The notes under the pieces are model-generated. The model saw nothing but the letters and a program-made list of their open reading frames with translations, ran no database searches and was not told where the DNA came from. 50,015 bases of DNA from CAZMCC01 sp964564695 (GTDB taxonomy: Bacteria > Planctomycetota > Phycisphaerae > Phycisphaerales > UBA1924), in contig CAZMCC010000012.1 of assembly GCA_964564695.1 (NCBI GenBank), positions 1 through 50,015 on the forward strand. Reading direction: 5' to 3'. Of the stretch, positions 41,597 to 50,015 are shown piece by piece; the first letter of the stretch is position 1; the number at the start of each line of letters is the position of its first letter. A program made the position numbers and the translations under genes.

Positions 41597-42138
41597 AATG
41601 ACGAGTCCCGAAGGGTTGGGTGTCACTACCGGCGCTTCGCCGGTAGTGCCGGGGTCCCCTGTCCATCCGCACTACCGGCGCAAAGCCGCCGGTAGTGGCA
41701 CCCGGCTTTGGGCGAGGGCGAGGGCTGGACAACGCCGTGATCTGAAGACCAAGGTCATGCGGCTGAAGTCCGCTGTGGAAGAAGCCCGTTGAATCGGGCT
41801 GAACAAAGAACGCGGACAACCCGTTGCAATGGGGTCCCCTTTACCACCGCTGAAGCGGTGGCCTACAAGCGGGCAAGGCGCTGAAGCGGCCTAAGAAAGG
41901 GCGAATCGGGGCTCAGTTCACGGCGCCCGAGGGCAACGGTGAGGGCATCTGCCGCGAGCGATGCGCGCCGCAACATTCGAGCAACGTAGAAGAAGGTAGA
42001 TCGGGAGCCCTCACCCCCGCCCTCTCCCTCGGTCAAAGCCCCGAGGGAGAGGGGGGCGTCGCCTGTCCATCCGCACTACCGGCGCAAAGCCGCCGGTAGT
42101 GGCACCCGGGTGACCACTTCCGGCCAACGATCACCCAC
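41597..42138. repeat. Hairpin-rich spacer with a 48-base direct repeat
   Basis: 542 bases without a gene. 41658-41705 and 42062-42109 are the same 48 bases, each containing a CAAAGC-loop hairpin (41670-41697 and 42074-42101). Others: 41624-41648 (10-base arms, loop GCTTC), AGCCCG/CGGGCT near 41785-41803, CCACCGC/GCGGTGG near 41845-41862, and 42020-42053 (13-base arms, CAAAGC in the loop). Confidence 0.8.
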
Positions 42139-43257
42139 ATGCCCGCCCGAAGCGTTCAGCCCACCAGCAGCCCCACGAGCCGCCCTCCTCGACCCGCCCG
42201 GCAGCGCGCGATGGCGTTCACGACGTGGCTGATCATCATCAACTGCGCGGTCTACCTGCTCAACAACGTCATCCTCGTGAACCAGCGCACGCGGTGCTTC
42301 GTGGATGCGGCTCCGCTGGCGGGCGTCACGCCCGAACAGTGGAACCGGCGCCAGCTCGATGAGCGGTTCACGCTGCCCGATCCCAAGCGCGGGGCGGGGT
42401 ACTTCTATCACCCGCTCGTGGACGCTTCGACGCCGCTCATTGAGCCGTACATGGGGCGGCCGGTCGTCGATCCCAATGGGAAACCGGTGTTCCAGTCGGT
42501 GGGGCGGCGGTGGTTCACGCTGCGGCCTCCGCTGGACTGCTGGGGGCACTTCTCGACGGGCAAAGCGTTCCTGCAGCTCGAGGTGTGGCGGTTCCTGACG
42601 TTCCAGTTCCTGCACGGGAGCGTCTGGCATCTCGTGTTCAACATGCTCGGGCTCTACTTCGTGGGGTGGATGGTGGAGGAGCGGCTCGGGACGCGCCGGT
42701 TCGCGGCCTTCTACCTCGCGTGCGGCATCTGCGGGGCGGGGCTCTATCTGCTGCTCAACGTGACGGCCAACAGCCTGGTCGCGGCCGGGATCGACGGGAA
42801 CATGCCGCCGCTGCTGTTCTCGGATCCGTACACGACGCTCATCGGGGCGTCGGCGGGGGTGTTCGGGGTGCTGATGGCGGCGGCGTTTCTGCGCCCGCGT
42901 GAGAGGGTGTACGTGTTCTTCGCGATTCCCCTGCGGCTCAAGTGGGCCGTGTACCTCTTCCTCGTGCTCGCGATCGCGAACCTGCTGGCGGGGGGGCCGA
43001 ATGCCGGGGGTGACGCGGCCCACGTCGGCGGGGCGATCGCCGGGGCGCTGTTCATCCGTCGGCCGGGGTGGCTCAGCGACTTCTTCGACGAGTTTGCCCG
43101 GCCCGAGCAGCTTGCTCCGGCGGCGGCGCCGGTGCCGCTGGATGCGTCGGACGACGACGCGGTGCTTGAGAAGATCGACCGGTCGGGGCTCGAGAGCCTG
43201 ACGCAGGCGGAGCGCGACGCGCTGCGACGCGCTGGTGGCGAGATGCGGGACGCATGA
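42139..43257 (+). CDS. Rhomboid-family intramembrane serine protease
   Basis: 372 residues. The catalytic Ser is in TTLIGASAGVFGVLMAAAF and the His in DAAHVGGAIAGALF; FQFLHGSVWHLVFNMLGLYF is the second-helix HxxxN region. An extra soluble loop of about 100 residues lies between the first helix and that region. The C-terminal tail (DAVLEKIDRSGLESLTQAER) matches the tail of the M50 protease. The first 20 residues are Pro/Ser-rich; ATG at 42211 is an alternative start. It overlaps tgt by four bases (ATGA). Confidence 0.9.
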   Translation: MPARSVQPTSSPTSRPPRPARQRAMAFTTWLIIINCAVYLLNNVILVNQRTRCFVDAAPLAGVTPEQWNRRQLDERFTLPDPKRGAGYFYHPLVDASTPLIEPYMGRPVVDPNGKPVFQSVGRRWFTLRPPLDCWGHFSTGKAFLQLEVWRFLTFQFLHGSVWHLVFNMLGLYFVGWMVEERLGTRRFAAFYLACGICGAGLYLLLNVTANSLVAAGIDGNMPPLLFSDPYTTLIGASAGVFGVLMAAAFLRPRERVYVFFAIPLRLKWAVYLFLVLAIANLLAGGPNAGGDAAHVGGAIAGALFIRRPGWLSDFFDEFARPEQLAPAAAPVPLDASDDDAVLEKIDRSGLESLTQAERDALRRAGGEMRDA

Positions 43258-44564
43258 GTGCCGCGCCGCTGAACTTTGAGGTCTTCGCCCGCTCGCGCGC
43301 CACGTCGGCGCGGGTGGGGCGTGTCACGACGGCGCACGGGGCGTTTGATACGCCCGCGTTCATGCCGGTGGGGACGCGCGGGACGGTGAAGGGGATTCTG
43401 CCGTCGCTGGTCGCGGGGACGGGGGCGCAGATTGTTCTGGCGAACACGTACCACATGCTGCTGCGCCCGGGGAGCGAGCTGGTCGCCAAGATGGGCGGGC
43501 TGCACGCGTTCACGGGGTGGGGCGGGCCGATCCTTACCGACTCGGGCGGGTATCAGGCCTACTCGATGGCGGACATCAACAGCGTCACCGACGACGGCGT
43601 GCGGTTCAAGTCGATCGTCGACGGGAGCATGGTCGACCTGAACCCGGAGCGTGCGATCGAGGTGCAGAACCAGCTTGGGGCCGACATCATCATGGCGTTT
43701 GATGACTGCCCTCCGTCGGCGCCGGCCGAGGCGGCGGAGGGCGAGCCGGTCGATGGCGCCCCCCCCGCCCCCCCCGCCGCGCCCGACCCGCGCCTCACGC
43801 GCGTGCACACGCGCGACCGGGCCGCCGATCCCCTCGCGCACGCCAAGCGCGTGAAGGTCGCCAACGAGCGGACGGTGCGGTGGCTCGAGCGCTGCAGCGT
43901 CGCTCACAAGTCCGGACCGCGCGCCGGCGACCAGGCGCTCTTCGGGATCGTCCAGGGCGGGATCGACATGGACGCCCGGCGGTGGTCGGCCGAGCGGATC
44001 TGCGCGATCGAGCTGCCGGGGTACGCCATCGGCGGCGTGGCGGTGGGGGAGAAGTCCGAGGAGATCGCGTCGGTCGTGCGGTTCACCGCGCCGCTGCTGC
44101 CGGAGGGCAAGCCGCGGTACCTGATGGGTGTGGGGTACGAGCGTGACCTGCTGGCGGGGGTGCTGGCGGGGGTGGACATGTTCGACTGCGTGCTGCCGAC
44201 GCGGAACGGGCGGAACGCGTACGCGTTCACGTCGACCGGACCACTCAAGCTTCGGAACGCGCGTTATACGGACGATGCTTCGCCACTGGAACCGGGGTGC
44301 GACTGCGTCGCCTGCTCGGGTGTGAGGCCGGACTCGCCCCCCCACGCCGCTGAACCGGGCTTCAGCCGCGCCTATATTCGCCATCTGTTCTCGGCCGGGG
44401 AAATGCTCGGCCCCATCCTGGTCACGCTGCACAACCTGCGGCATTTCCAGAGGTTCATGGGCGATGTGCGGGCGTGCGTCCGCACCGACGACTGGCGGGG
44501 CCTGGTGGCACGCTGGCCGGTGGCCTCGGCCGGACTGCCTCCAGAGTTGGCGGCGGGGCTGTAA
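43254..44564 (+). CDS. tgt: Queuine tRNA-ribosyltransferase (TGT)
   Basis: 436 residues. The enzyme swaps guanine-34 for preQ1 in GUN-anticodon tRNAs. Visible motifs: LANTYHMLLRPGSELVAKMG, ILTDSGGYQAYSM (catalytic Asp), GIVQGGIDMDARRWSAERI, MFDCVLPTRNGRNAYAFT (nucleophile Asp) and the zinc site CDCVACSG with the His in YIRHL. An insert of about 35 residues (APAEAAEGEPVDGAPPAPPA onward) follows FDDCPPS where other TGTs are contiguous. The order tgt-yajC-secDF is widespread in bacteria. Confidence 0.95.
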   Translation: MSAAPLNFEVFARSRATSARVGRVTTAHGAFDTPAFMPVGTRGTVKGILPSLVAGTGAQIVLANTYHMLLRPGSELVAKMGGLHAFTGWGGPILTDSGGYQAYSMADINSVTDDGVRFKSIVDGSMVDLNPERAIEVQNQLGADIIMAFDDCPPSAPAEAAEGEPVDGAPPAPPAAPDPRLTRVHTRDRAADPLAHAKRVKVANERTVRWLERCSVAHKSGPRAGDQALFGIVQGGIDMDARRWSAERICAIELPGYAIGGVAVGEKSEEIASVVRFTAPLLPEGKPRYLMGVGYERDLLAGVLAGVDMFDCVLPTRNGRNAYAFTSTGPLKLRNARYTDDASPLEPGCDCVACSGVRPDSPPHAAEPGFSRAYIRHLFSAGEMLGPILVTLHNLRHFQRFMGDVRACVRTDDWRGLVARWPVASAGLPPELAAGL

Positions 44565-44599
44565 GCGGGGCGGGGGACAGAAGTAAGGATCGCTGACGA

Positions 44600-45220
44600 A
44601 TGCCGACTCCGACCGTGTCACTGCCCCCCTGTGCTCCGATCAATGCCTGGCTGTCGGCGCTCGCTGTTGCGCAGCCCGACGTGAGCGCTTCGGCTCCCCC
44701 CACGTCGCCGGCCGCGCCCCCGTCGGCCCCACCCGCGGCCACACCTTCTTCCACCGGATCGCAGCCAGCCCCGGTGCTGCCGGGCATGCCTCAGGATGCC
44801 GCGACGCCAGGGACGAATCCCAACGCCCCCGCGACGACGGGGACGCTGTCCACCCCGGGTGGAACACCGGCCAAGCCGGCTCCGACCAACGACCTGTTCA
44901 TGTTCCTGATGTGGGGCATGATCGCGCTGTTCGTCGTGATGATCTTCACGTCGAGCCGGGCCCAGAAGCGCGAGAAGAAGAAGCGTGAAGAGCTGATGTC
45001 GTCGATGCGCAAGGGCGACAAGGTCCAGACCATCGGCGGGATGATCGGCAAGGTGGTCGAGCTGCGCGACGACGAGGTTGTGCTCGAGGGCGAGAACCCG
45101 GGCACGAAGTTCCGCTTCAGCCGTGTGGCGATCCAGCAGGTCATCAAGTCGACGGGCGCGAGCCCCGACACCACCCCGTCTATCGAGGTGAAGTCCGGCA
45201 AGGAAGGAAGCAAGGTGTGA
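44600..45220 (+). CDS. yajC: Preprotein translocase subunit YajC
   Basis: 206 residues. The C-terminal half is typical YajC: one helix (LFMFLMWGMIALFVVMIF), then SSRAQKREKKKREELMSSMR, KGDKVQTIGGMIGKVVELRD. It is preceded by about 95 Pro/Ala/Ser/Thr-rich residues absent from most YajC proteins. It works with SecDF, encoded next. AAGGAT lies about nine bases before the ATG. Confidence 0.93.
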   Translation: MPTPTVSLPPCAPINAWLSALAVAQPDVSASAPPTSPAAPPSAPPAATPSSTGSQPAPVLPGMPQDAATPGTNPNAPATTGTLSTPGGTPAKPAPTNDLFMFLMWGMIALFVVMIFTSSRAQKREKKKREELMSSMRKGDKVQTIGGMIGKVVELRDDEVVLEGENPGTKFRFSRVAIQQVIKSTGASPDTTPSIEVKSGKEGSKV

Positions 45221-45374
45221 CCTTGCTCGCCCGAACCACCCCGGACAGCCGATCGAATGCGTCCCGCTCGCCCGCCCGTGTGGCGTCTAGAGCTTTCTGA
45301 ACTCCTGTAAGCCGCACGTGCCGGGACGCTTCCTCCTCCGCTCCCCCGGCCCCTCTCTTTAGCGATCCCATCCC

Positions 45375-48300
45375 ATGTCGCTCCCACTTCGCATCGCCAT
45401 CGTCATCGCCACCGTCCTGCTCGGGGTGGTGTTCCTGTATCCGCCGGAGACGAAGCTGCGCAAGGGCAAGGACCTGGCGGGCGGCGTGACCCTGGTGTAC
45501 TCGATCGACCTGCCTCCGGGCGAGTCGGCGGGGGACGTGCTGCCGCGGGTGATCGAGGTGCTCAAGGAGCGCGTCGATCCGACGGGCCAGCTCGAGGTGA
45601 GCTTCGTGGCGCAGGGCTCGGACCGGATCGAGGTCACGATGCCGCTGCCCACCGAGGGCGTGAAGCGGCTGCGGGCGGACTTTGAGAACGTGGTCGGCGA
45701 CATCTCCAAGAGCTGGATGAGCGAGGATGAGCTTGACCGGCTGCTGCGGGCCGCCCCCGAGGAGCGGGCCCAGATCATCGCGTCGAGCGCGGGCTCGGAC
45801 GCGGCCCGGAGCGAGGGGCTGCGCAAGGCGATGGAGGCGTACGACACGGCCAAGGCCGGTCGCGTCGGGTTTGACGCGATCCAGTCGGACATCCGGGCGA
45901 CCACCGGCGAGCTCGAGTCGGAGAAGGCCAAGCCGGCCGCGGAGCAGTCGGCCGACACGATCCTGTTCCTGGAGACCAAGCTGGCGGCGCTGCGCGGCAC
46001 GATGGACGATCGGGCGCGGGGCGCGGCGGAGGCGGACATCGCGTACGACGCGGCCCGGGCCAAGGCGATGGAAGGCGGGATCAGCCCGCAGGAGCTGCGC
46101 CGGGTCCTGCGGCTGAGCGACCAGACCAATCGGCTCGTCGACGAGAACACCGGCCAGGGCGTGACCATCCCGAGCCCGCGCAGCCAGGCGATCGATCGCC
46201 TGCGCAAGGAGCACCCCTCCGCGTCGGGCCAGATCGACCGGCTGCTGGCGTCGTGGGGCACCTATCAGAAGCAGCGGTCGACGCTGGACGACCCGCAGGA
46301 CCTCAAGCGGATGATCTCGGGCGCGGGCGTGCTCAACTTCCGCATCACGGTGCCCTCGGGCTCGCTGCCCGACGAGGCCAAGCTCCGCGAGGCGGTGCGC
46401 AAGAGCGGCCCGCGCGCGGGGCGCACCGAAGAGGCGGGGTGGTACAAGCTCAACAAGATCGAGGGCTGGTACTCGAAGGTGCAAGAGGCCGAGGATCTGC
46501 TCAGGGACCCGGCCGGGTTCTTCCGCCGGCTGGGCTACGTGGTCGAGCCGTACGACGGCGAGTACTGGATGATGTGCTGGGACAAGCGCGGCTTCCGGCT
46601 GACGGGGGCCGAGGGCGAGTGGTCGGTGGCGGGTGCGAACGAGACGAAGGACGACATCGGTCGCCGGGCGATCGGGTTCCGCATGGACCCGCTGGGGGCG
46701 CAGAAGCTCGGCGCGCTGACCGAGCCGAACGTGAACCAGAGCATGGCGGTGCTGCTGGACGACCAGGTGTACACGGCGCCGCGGCTGAACAGCCGCATCT
46801 CGTCGAACGGCATCATCCAGGGCGTGTTCACGCCGACGGAGCTGAACTACATCATCCGGGTTCTGGCGGCCGGCTCGCTGACGGCGAAGCTGAGCCCCGA
46901 GCCGATTTCGGAAAGCGTGATCGGCCCGCAGCTGGGCGCCGACAACCTGGACAAGGGCTTCAACGCGGGCATGATCAGCCTGGCGGTGTGCTTCGTGGTC
47001 ATGGTCGGGTACTACTTCTTCTGCGGGATGATCGCGTTCGTCGCTATGTGCATCAACCTGCTGCTGCTGCTGGCGTTGATGGCGCTGAACCAGTCGCCGC
47101 TGTCGGTGCCGGGCATCGCGGGCATCATCCTGACGTTCGCGATGTCGGTGGACGCGAACGTTCTCATCTACGAGCGCATGCGTGAGGAGATCAAGCTGGG
47201 CAAGGACACCAAGACGGTGGTGCGGCTGGGCTATCAGAAGGCCCTGTCGGCGATCGTCGACGGCAACATGATGCACCTCATCGTGTGCACCGTTCTCGGG
47301 CTCGTCGGCACGGTCGAGATCCGCGGGTTTGCGATCGCGATGAGCATCGGCGTGCTCACCACCCTGTTCACCCAGCTGTTTGTGACGCGGGTGCTGTGCG
47401 ACCTCGTCGTGCAGTCGGGCTCGTCGCGGCTGCTGCGGCTCATGCTGCCCCTGCAGTTCCCGATCGTGGAGCGGATGCTCACGACGAACATCGACTGGAT
47501 GGCGCTGCGGAAGTTCTTCATGCCGGTCTCGGCCCTGGCGGTGGTCGGCGCGGTGATTCTCGCGCTGTTCATCCAGGGCAGCTCGATGCTCAGCAACGAG
47601 TTCCTGGGCGGCACGGCCGTGACGCTCCAGCTCCGCCAGGCCACCCCCGCGGAGGCGGCGTCGCTTCCCCCGGAGGCGAAGGGCTTCGTGACCATGACCC
47701 GGGCGGAGGCCGAGAAGCGGCTGCAGGATCTCGCGGCCGATCCGACGGCGGGCGCGTCGCTCAAGGAACTCCGCAACGCGGACGTGCTCGTGCTCAACCC
47801 CTTGAGCGACGGGTTCACGTCGAGCCAGTTCAAGATCCGCACGGTGATCACGGACGCGCAGGCGGTCCGCACGGCCGTCATCAAGGCGTTCGGCGACGTC
47901 GTCGACAGCCAGCCGCAGCTGGTGTTCAAGGGCTCGGACGCGACGGAGGCGAAGCAGATGCCGGCGTACGCCGTGCTGACGGCGACGCTGGGCGAGGACA
48001 TCGACCGGCCGGAGGTGCGGACGAACGTGGCCGAGTACATCGGCGGCGTGGCGTTCGTGCTGGAGGGGCTGAGCTCTCAGACGTCGAAGCCGACGTCGGT
48101 GCACACGCTCGAGCAGCGGCTGAACCAGGCCCGCAACTCGACGGAGTTCCAGGACACCGTGGGGCGCAAGAGCCGCGTCGTGGTGCTGTCGGGCACGCCC
48201 GAGAACGTCACGTCGGCCGCGGTGCTCGTGTTCGACCCGGACGTGAACTTCACCCGCGATGAGCAGCGCTGGGGCGCCGAGCTTCGGGGCCCCGAGTGGC

Positions 48301-48971
48301 GGCTGCTGCAGTCGGCCCTCACGCAGTCGACCACGCTGGCGAGCGTGGAGAACTTCAGCCCGGCGATCGCGCGTTCGTTCGCGGCCCGCGCGATCACGTC
48401 GATCATCCTGAGCTCGATGCTGATCGTCATCTACGTGTGGGTGCGGTATGCGCACGTGGGCTACGCCGCGGCGGCGCTGCTGGCCACGCTGCACGACGTG
48501 CTGTGCGCGATCGGCCTGATCGCGCTGGCGGAGTACCTGTACGACGGGTCGCCGCAGATCGCGTCGACGTTGCTGTTGATGCCGTTCAAGCTCGACCTGA
48601 CGGTGGTGGCGTCGCTGCTGACCATCCTGGGCTACTCGATCAACGACAAGATCGTGTGCATGGACCGCATCCGCGAGAACCGCGGCAAGCTGCCGTACGT
48701 CACGAAGGAACTCATCAACACGTCGCTCAACCAGGTGTTCAGCCGGACGATCATGACGGGGTCGACGACGATCATCTCGACGATCGTGATGTACGTGTAT
48801 GGCGGCGAGGGCGTCCGGGCGTTCGCGTACGTGCTGGGGCTGGGCGTGATCATCGGCACGTACTCGTCGCTGGGGATCGGGGCCCCGCTCATCTACTACT
48901 TCCAGGGCGGCGAGCCCGAGTCCGAACGCCCCACGGCCCTGCCCCCGATGGGCGCACCTTCTGCGGCCTGA
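45375..48971 (+). CDS. secDF: Fused SecDF protein-export subunit
   Basis: 1,198 residues combining SecD and SecF, the proton-driven membrane partner of SecYEG. SecD: LRKGKDLAGGVTLVYSIDLP at the start of P1, then the SecD membrane domain (IAGIILTFAMSVDANVLIYE, about residue 580). SecF starts near residue 700 (TNIDWMALRKFFMPVSALAV, LSNEFLGGTAVTLQLRQATP) and ends with SLLTILGYSINDKIVCMDRI. The P1 domain holds a helical, coiled-coil-like insert of about 190 residues (roughly residues 115-310: ELESEKAKPAAEQ, ETKLAALRGTMDDRARGA). That makes the protein longer than standard fused SecDF. Confidence 0.95.
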   Translation: MSLPLRIAIVIATVLLGVVFLYPPETKLRKGKDLAGGVTLVYSIDLPPGESAGDVLPRVIEVLKERVDPTGQLEVSFVAQGSDRIEVTMPLPTEGVKRLRADFENVVGDISKSWMSEDELDRLLRAAPEERAQIIASSAGSDAARSEGLRKAMEAYDTAKAGRVGFDAIQSDIRATTGELESEKAKPAAEQSADTILFLETKLAALRGTMDDRARGAAEADIAYDAARAKAMEGGISPQELRRVLRLSDQTNRLVDENTGQGVTIPSPRSQAIDRLRKEHPSASGQIDRLLASWGTYQKQRSTLDDPQDLKRMISGAGVLNFRITVPSGSLPDEAKLREAVRKSGPRAGRTEEAGWYKLNKIEGWYSKVQEAEDLLRDPAGFFRRLGYVVEPYDGEYWMMCWDKRGFRLTGAEGEWSVAGANETKDDIGRRAIGFRMDPLGAQKLGALTEPNVNQSMAVLLDDQVYTAPRLNSRISSNGIIQGVFTPTELNYIIRVLAAGSLTAKLSPEPISESVIGPQLGADNLDKGFNAGMISLAVCFVVMVGYYFFCGMIAFVAMCINLLLLLALMALNQSPLSVPGIAGIILTFAMSVDANVLIYERMREEIKLGKDTKTVVRLGYQKALSAIVDGNMMHLIVCTVLGLVGTVEIRGFAIAMSIGVLTTLFTQLFVTRVLCDLVVQSGSSRLLRLMLPLQFPIVERMLTTNIDWMALRKFFMPVSALAVVGAVILALFIQGSSMLSNEFLGGTAVTLQLRQATPAEAASLPPEAKGFVTMTRAEAEKRLQDLAADPTAGASLKELRNADVLVLNPLSDGFTSSQFKIRTVITDAQAVRTAVIKAFGDVVDSQPQLVFKGSDATEAKQMPAYAVLTATLGEDIDRPEVRTNVAEYIGGVAFVLEGLSSQTSKPTSVHTLEQRLNQARNSTEFQDTVGRKSRVVVLSGTPENVTSAAVLVFDPDVNFTRDEQRWGAELRGPEWRLLQSALTQSTTLASVENFSPAIARSFAARAITSIILSSMLIVIYVWVRYAHVGYAAAALLATLHDVLCAIGLIALAEYLYDGSPQIASTLLLMPFKLDLTVVASLLTILGYSINDKIVCMDRIRENRGKLPYVTKELINTSLNQVFSRTIMTGSTTIISTIVMYVYGGEGVRAFAYVLGLGVIIGTYSSLGIGAPLIYYFQGGEPESERPTALPPMGAPSAA

Positions 48972-49134
48972 GGGCCCGGCTACGCCCCGGGGCGCGGTTC
49001 CGGCGCGTCCGGGTGAACGGGGGCGGTGCCGAACGCCGACAACAATGCCCCCGGGTGGGTCGCACAGTGGCGATCCGTCGGGCAAGGCCCAGGGCGCTCA
49101 CGCCCGTCCCCCCCACCCCCTCCGGAGTCGGCTG

Positions 49135-49953
49135 GTGAACCAGACGCTGCGTCGGATCTTCGTCATGCTGTGCGCCGGGGTCGGCGTGTGGATTCTGGTT
49201 TTCTGGCTGTACGAGCCGCGGGATCCGACCGTGACCTATGGCGGCCGGCCCTACCACGCCGGCGGCAACACCCTCGCCCAGATCGACACCATCTCCGACG
49301 GCCCCGCGGGTGACGACGTCTTCGGCTCCAAGCGCGATACTCAAGTGCCCCTGCCGGAGGTCGACCCGGCGGCGGCGCCCGCGAACCCCGAGGCGGCCGG
49401 CACGGCCCCGACCCTCACGCCCCCCCCGACCTTTGCCCCGCGCGTGATCGCGCCGGAGTTCTGGGAGTACACGGTCCAGCGCGGCGACAACACGTGGGAA
49501 GGGATCGCCGAGAAGACGTTGGGGGATCGAAAGCTGGCGTCGGCCGTGCTGCGGGCGAACCCGCTCGTGAGCCCGGACAAGCTGGTGCCGGGGCGGACGC
49601 GGCTGAAGATCCCCCGCGACCCGAAGAACATCCAGGGCAAGGTCGTGACCGAGGCGGTGGCGGCGCCGGGTGTGAATCCGGCTGACGCGAAGCCCGCTTC
49701 GGCGAAGCCGTCCGGCGACGCGGCCAAGCCCGTGACGCCGCCTGCGGCTCCGACGGCTGCGCCCGCCCCCGCGGCGGGACGCACGCACACGGTGGGCAAG
49801 GGCGAGACGCTTTCGCAGATCGCGCAGACGTACCTGGGATCGGCGGCCAAGTGGCGCGAGATCTATGAGGCGAACAAGGTCGCGATCGCGGACCCGGATC
49901 ACTTGAAGCTCGGGACCGTGCTCAAGATCCCCGGCGAGCAGCCCAAGCCGTAA
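49135..49953 (+). CDS. Membrane-anchored protein with two LysM domains
   Basis: 272 residues. GTG at 49135 is preferred because GGAG lies seven bases upstream and it starts just before a membrane helix (IFVMLCAGVGVWILVFWLY). An ATG at 49045 would add 30 unlikely residues. LysM 1: YTVQRGDNTWEGIAEKTLGD to TRLKIP. LysM 2: HTVGKGETLSQIAQTYLGSA to TVLKIP. A Pro/Ala linker separates them. LysM domains bind peptidoglycan, so the protein probably tethers membrane to wall. No catalytic domain is present. Confidence 0.88.
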   Translation: MNQTLRRIFVMLCAGVGVWILVFWLYEPRDPTVTYGGRPYHAGGNTLAQIDTISDGPAGDDVFGSKRDTQVPLPEVDPAAAPANPEAAGTAPTLTPPPTFAPRVIAPEFWEYTVQRGDNTWEGIAEKTLGDRKLASAVLRANPLVSPDKLVPGRTRLKIPRDPKNIQGKVVTEAVAAPGVNPADAKPASAKPSGDAAKPVTPPAAPTAAPAPAAGRTHTVGKGETLSQIAQTYLGSAAKWREIYEANKVAIADPDHLKLGTVLKIPGEQPKP

Positions 49954-49956
49954 TTC

Positions 49957-50015
49957 AACGAACCCCGACCGTCAGGGAGGGGCCTCCGCGATCGACCTAC
50001 CGTGAACGCCCGGCA
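49957..50015. repeat. Dispersed repeat at the right edge, partial
   Basis: AACGAACCCCGACCGTCAGG and GGAGGGGCCTCC resemble the inverse of spacer wording seen near 1590-1630, 36705-36725 and 37890-37915 (GGAGGCCCG, CGGGTTCGTT). Follows the LysM stop codon. Confidence 0.4.

Noticed and set aside
41597..42138. Possible CRISPR array
   Set aside because: Only two identical 48-base copies 404 bases apart plus unrelated hairpins; no regular spacers and no cas genes.
45180..49085. Very long open frame on the minus strand opposite yajC/secDF
   Set aside because: It is the antisense of a clear SecDF gene, rich in Arg/His/Gln as expected from GC-rich shadows, and has no recognisable domain.

Overview
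The window is a high-GC bacterial chromosome segment, most likely from a Planctomycetota member of the Phycisphaerae type. This placement is an inference. It rests on the GC-rich coding sequence, the fused SecDF, the Gly-rich tail on bS21, the Pro/Ala-rich extensions on many proteins, the dispersed palindromic spacer repeats, and the mix of families (DapL, CpeT-like, DUF6576-type tails). I see no insertion sequence, prophage or CRISPR array. About 46 protein genes or gene remnants and one tRNA can be supported.

Layout. 1-2,890: the start of a membrane pyrophosphatase gene (runs off the left edge), rpsU and dapL. 2,983-4,489: a DUF2726 membrane-anchored protein and two tiny overlapping ORFs. 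4,716-10,503: a minus-strand pyruvate dehydrogenase cluster (pdhA, pdhB, pdhC) with a MntA/HepT toxin-antitoxin pair inserted between pdhA and pdhB and two unknown genes between pdhB and pdhC. 10,743-14,619: a periplasmic S41 protease and an MFS permease. 14,772-16,048: tRNA-Arg(CCG), a DUF433/DUF5615 toxin-antitoxin pair and a frameshifted remnant. 16,105-19,601: a DAO-family oxidoreductase, endonuclease III, a DUF4149 membrane protein and a TIM-barrel protein.

19,803-31,061 is a minus-strand translation/transcription operon: promoter, long structured leader, nusA, infB, ylxP, rbfA, an HhH-GPD-fold pseudoenzyme, a 1,233-residue TPR protein and yebC. The last four genes are joined by 4-base overlaps or a 1-base gap. 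31,182-33,878 holds a STAS protein, a CpeT-like/FKBP fusion and malate dehydrogenase. 34,093-36,432 looks like an accessory patch, partly lower in GC, with an unknown protein behind a near-consensus promoter, a DUF2158 protein and an HNH-like protein. 36,991-41,596 carries an unknown protein, a flavin reductase-like protein, a DUF58 protein, a NUDIX hydrolase and a site-2 protease. 42,139-49,953 carries a rhomboid protease, tgt, yajC, secDF and a LysM protein.

Functionally the window is mostly housekeeping: energy metabolism (PDH, MDH, PPase), lysine/peptidoglycan precursor synthesis, translation factors, tRNA modification and protein export. The most unusual signals are not whole gene systems. 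They are (1) a family of hairpins with different stems but the same six-base loop CAAAGC; (2) a set of genes whose start codon sits 5-6 bases after a TANNNT box with no Shine-Dalgarno, suggesting leaderless mRNAs; (3) a roughly 415-base structured leader ahead of nusA with a terminator-like hairpin; and (4) a toxin-antitoxin pair with an extended antitoxin embedded in the PDH cluster.
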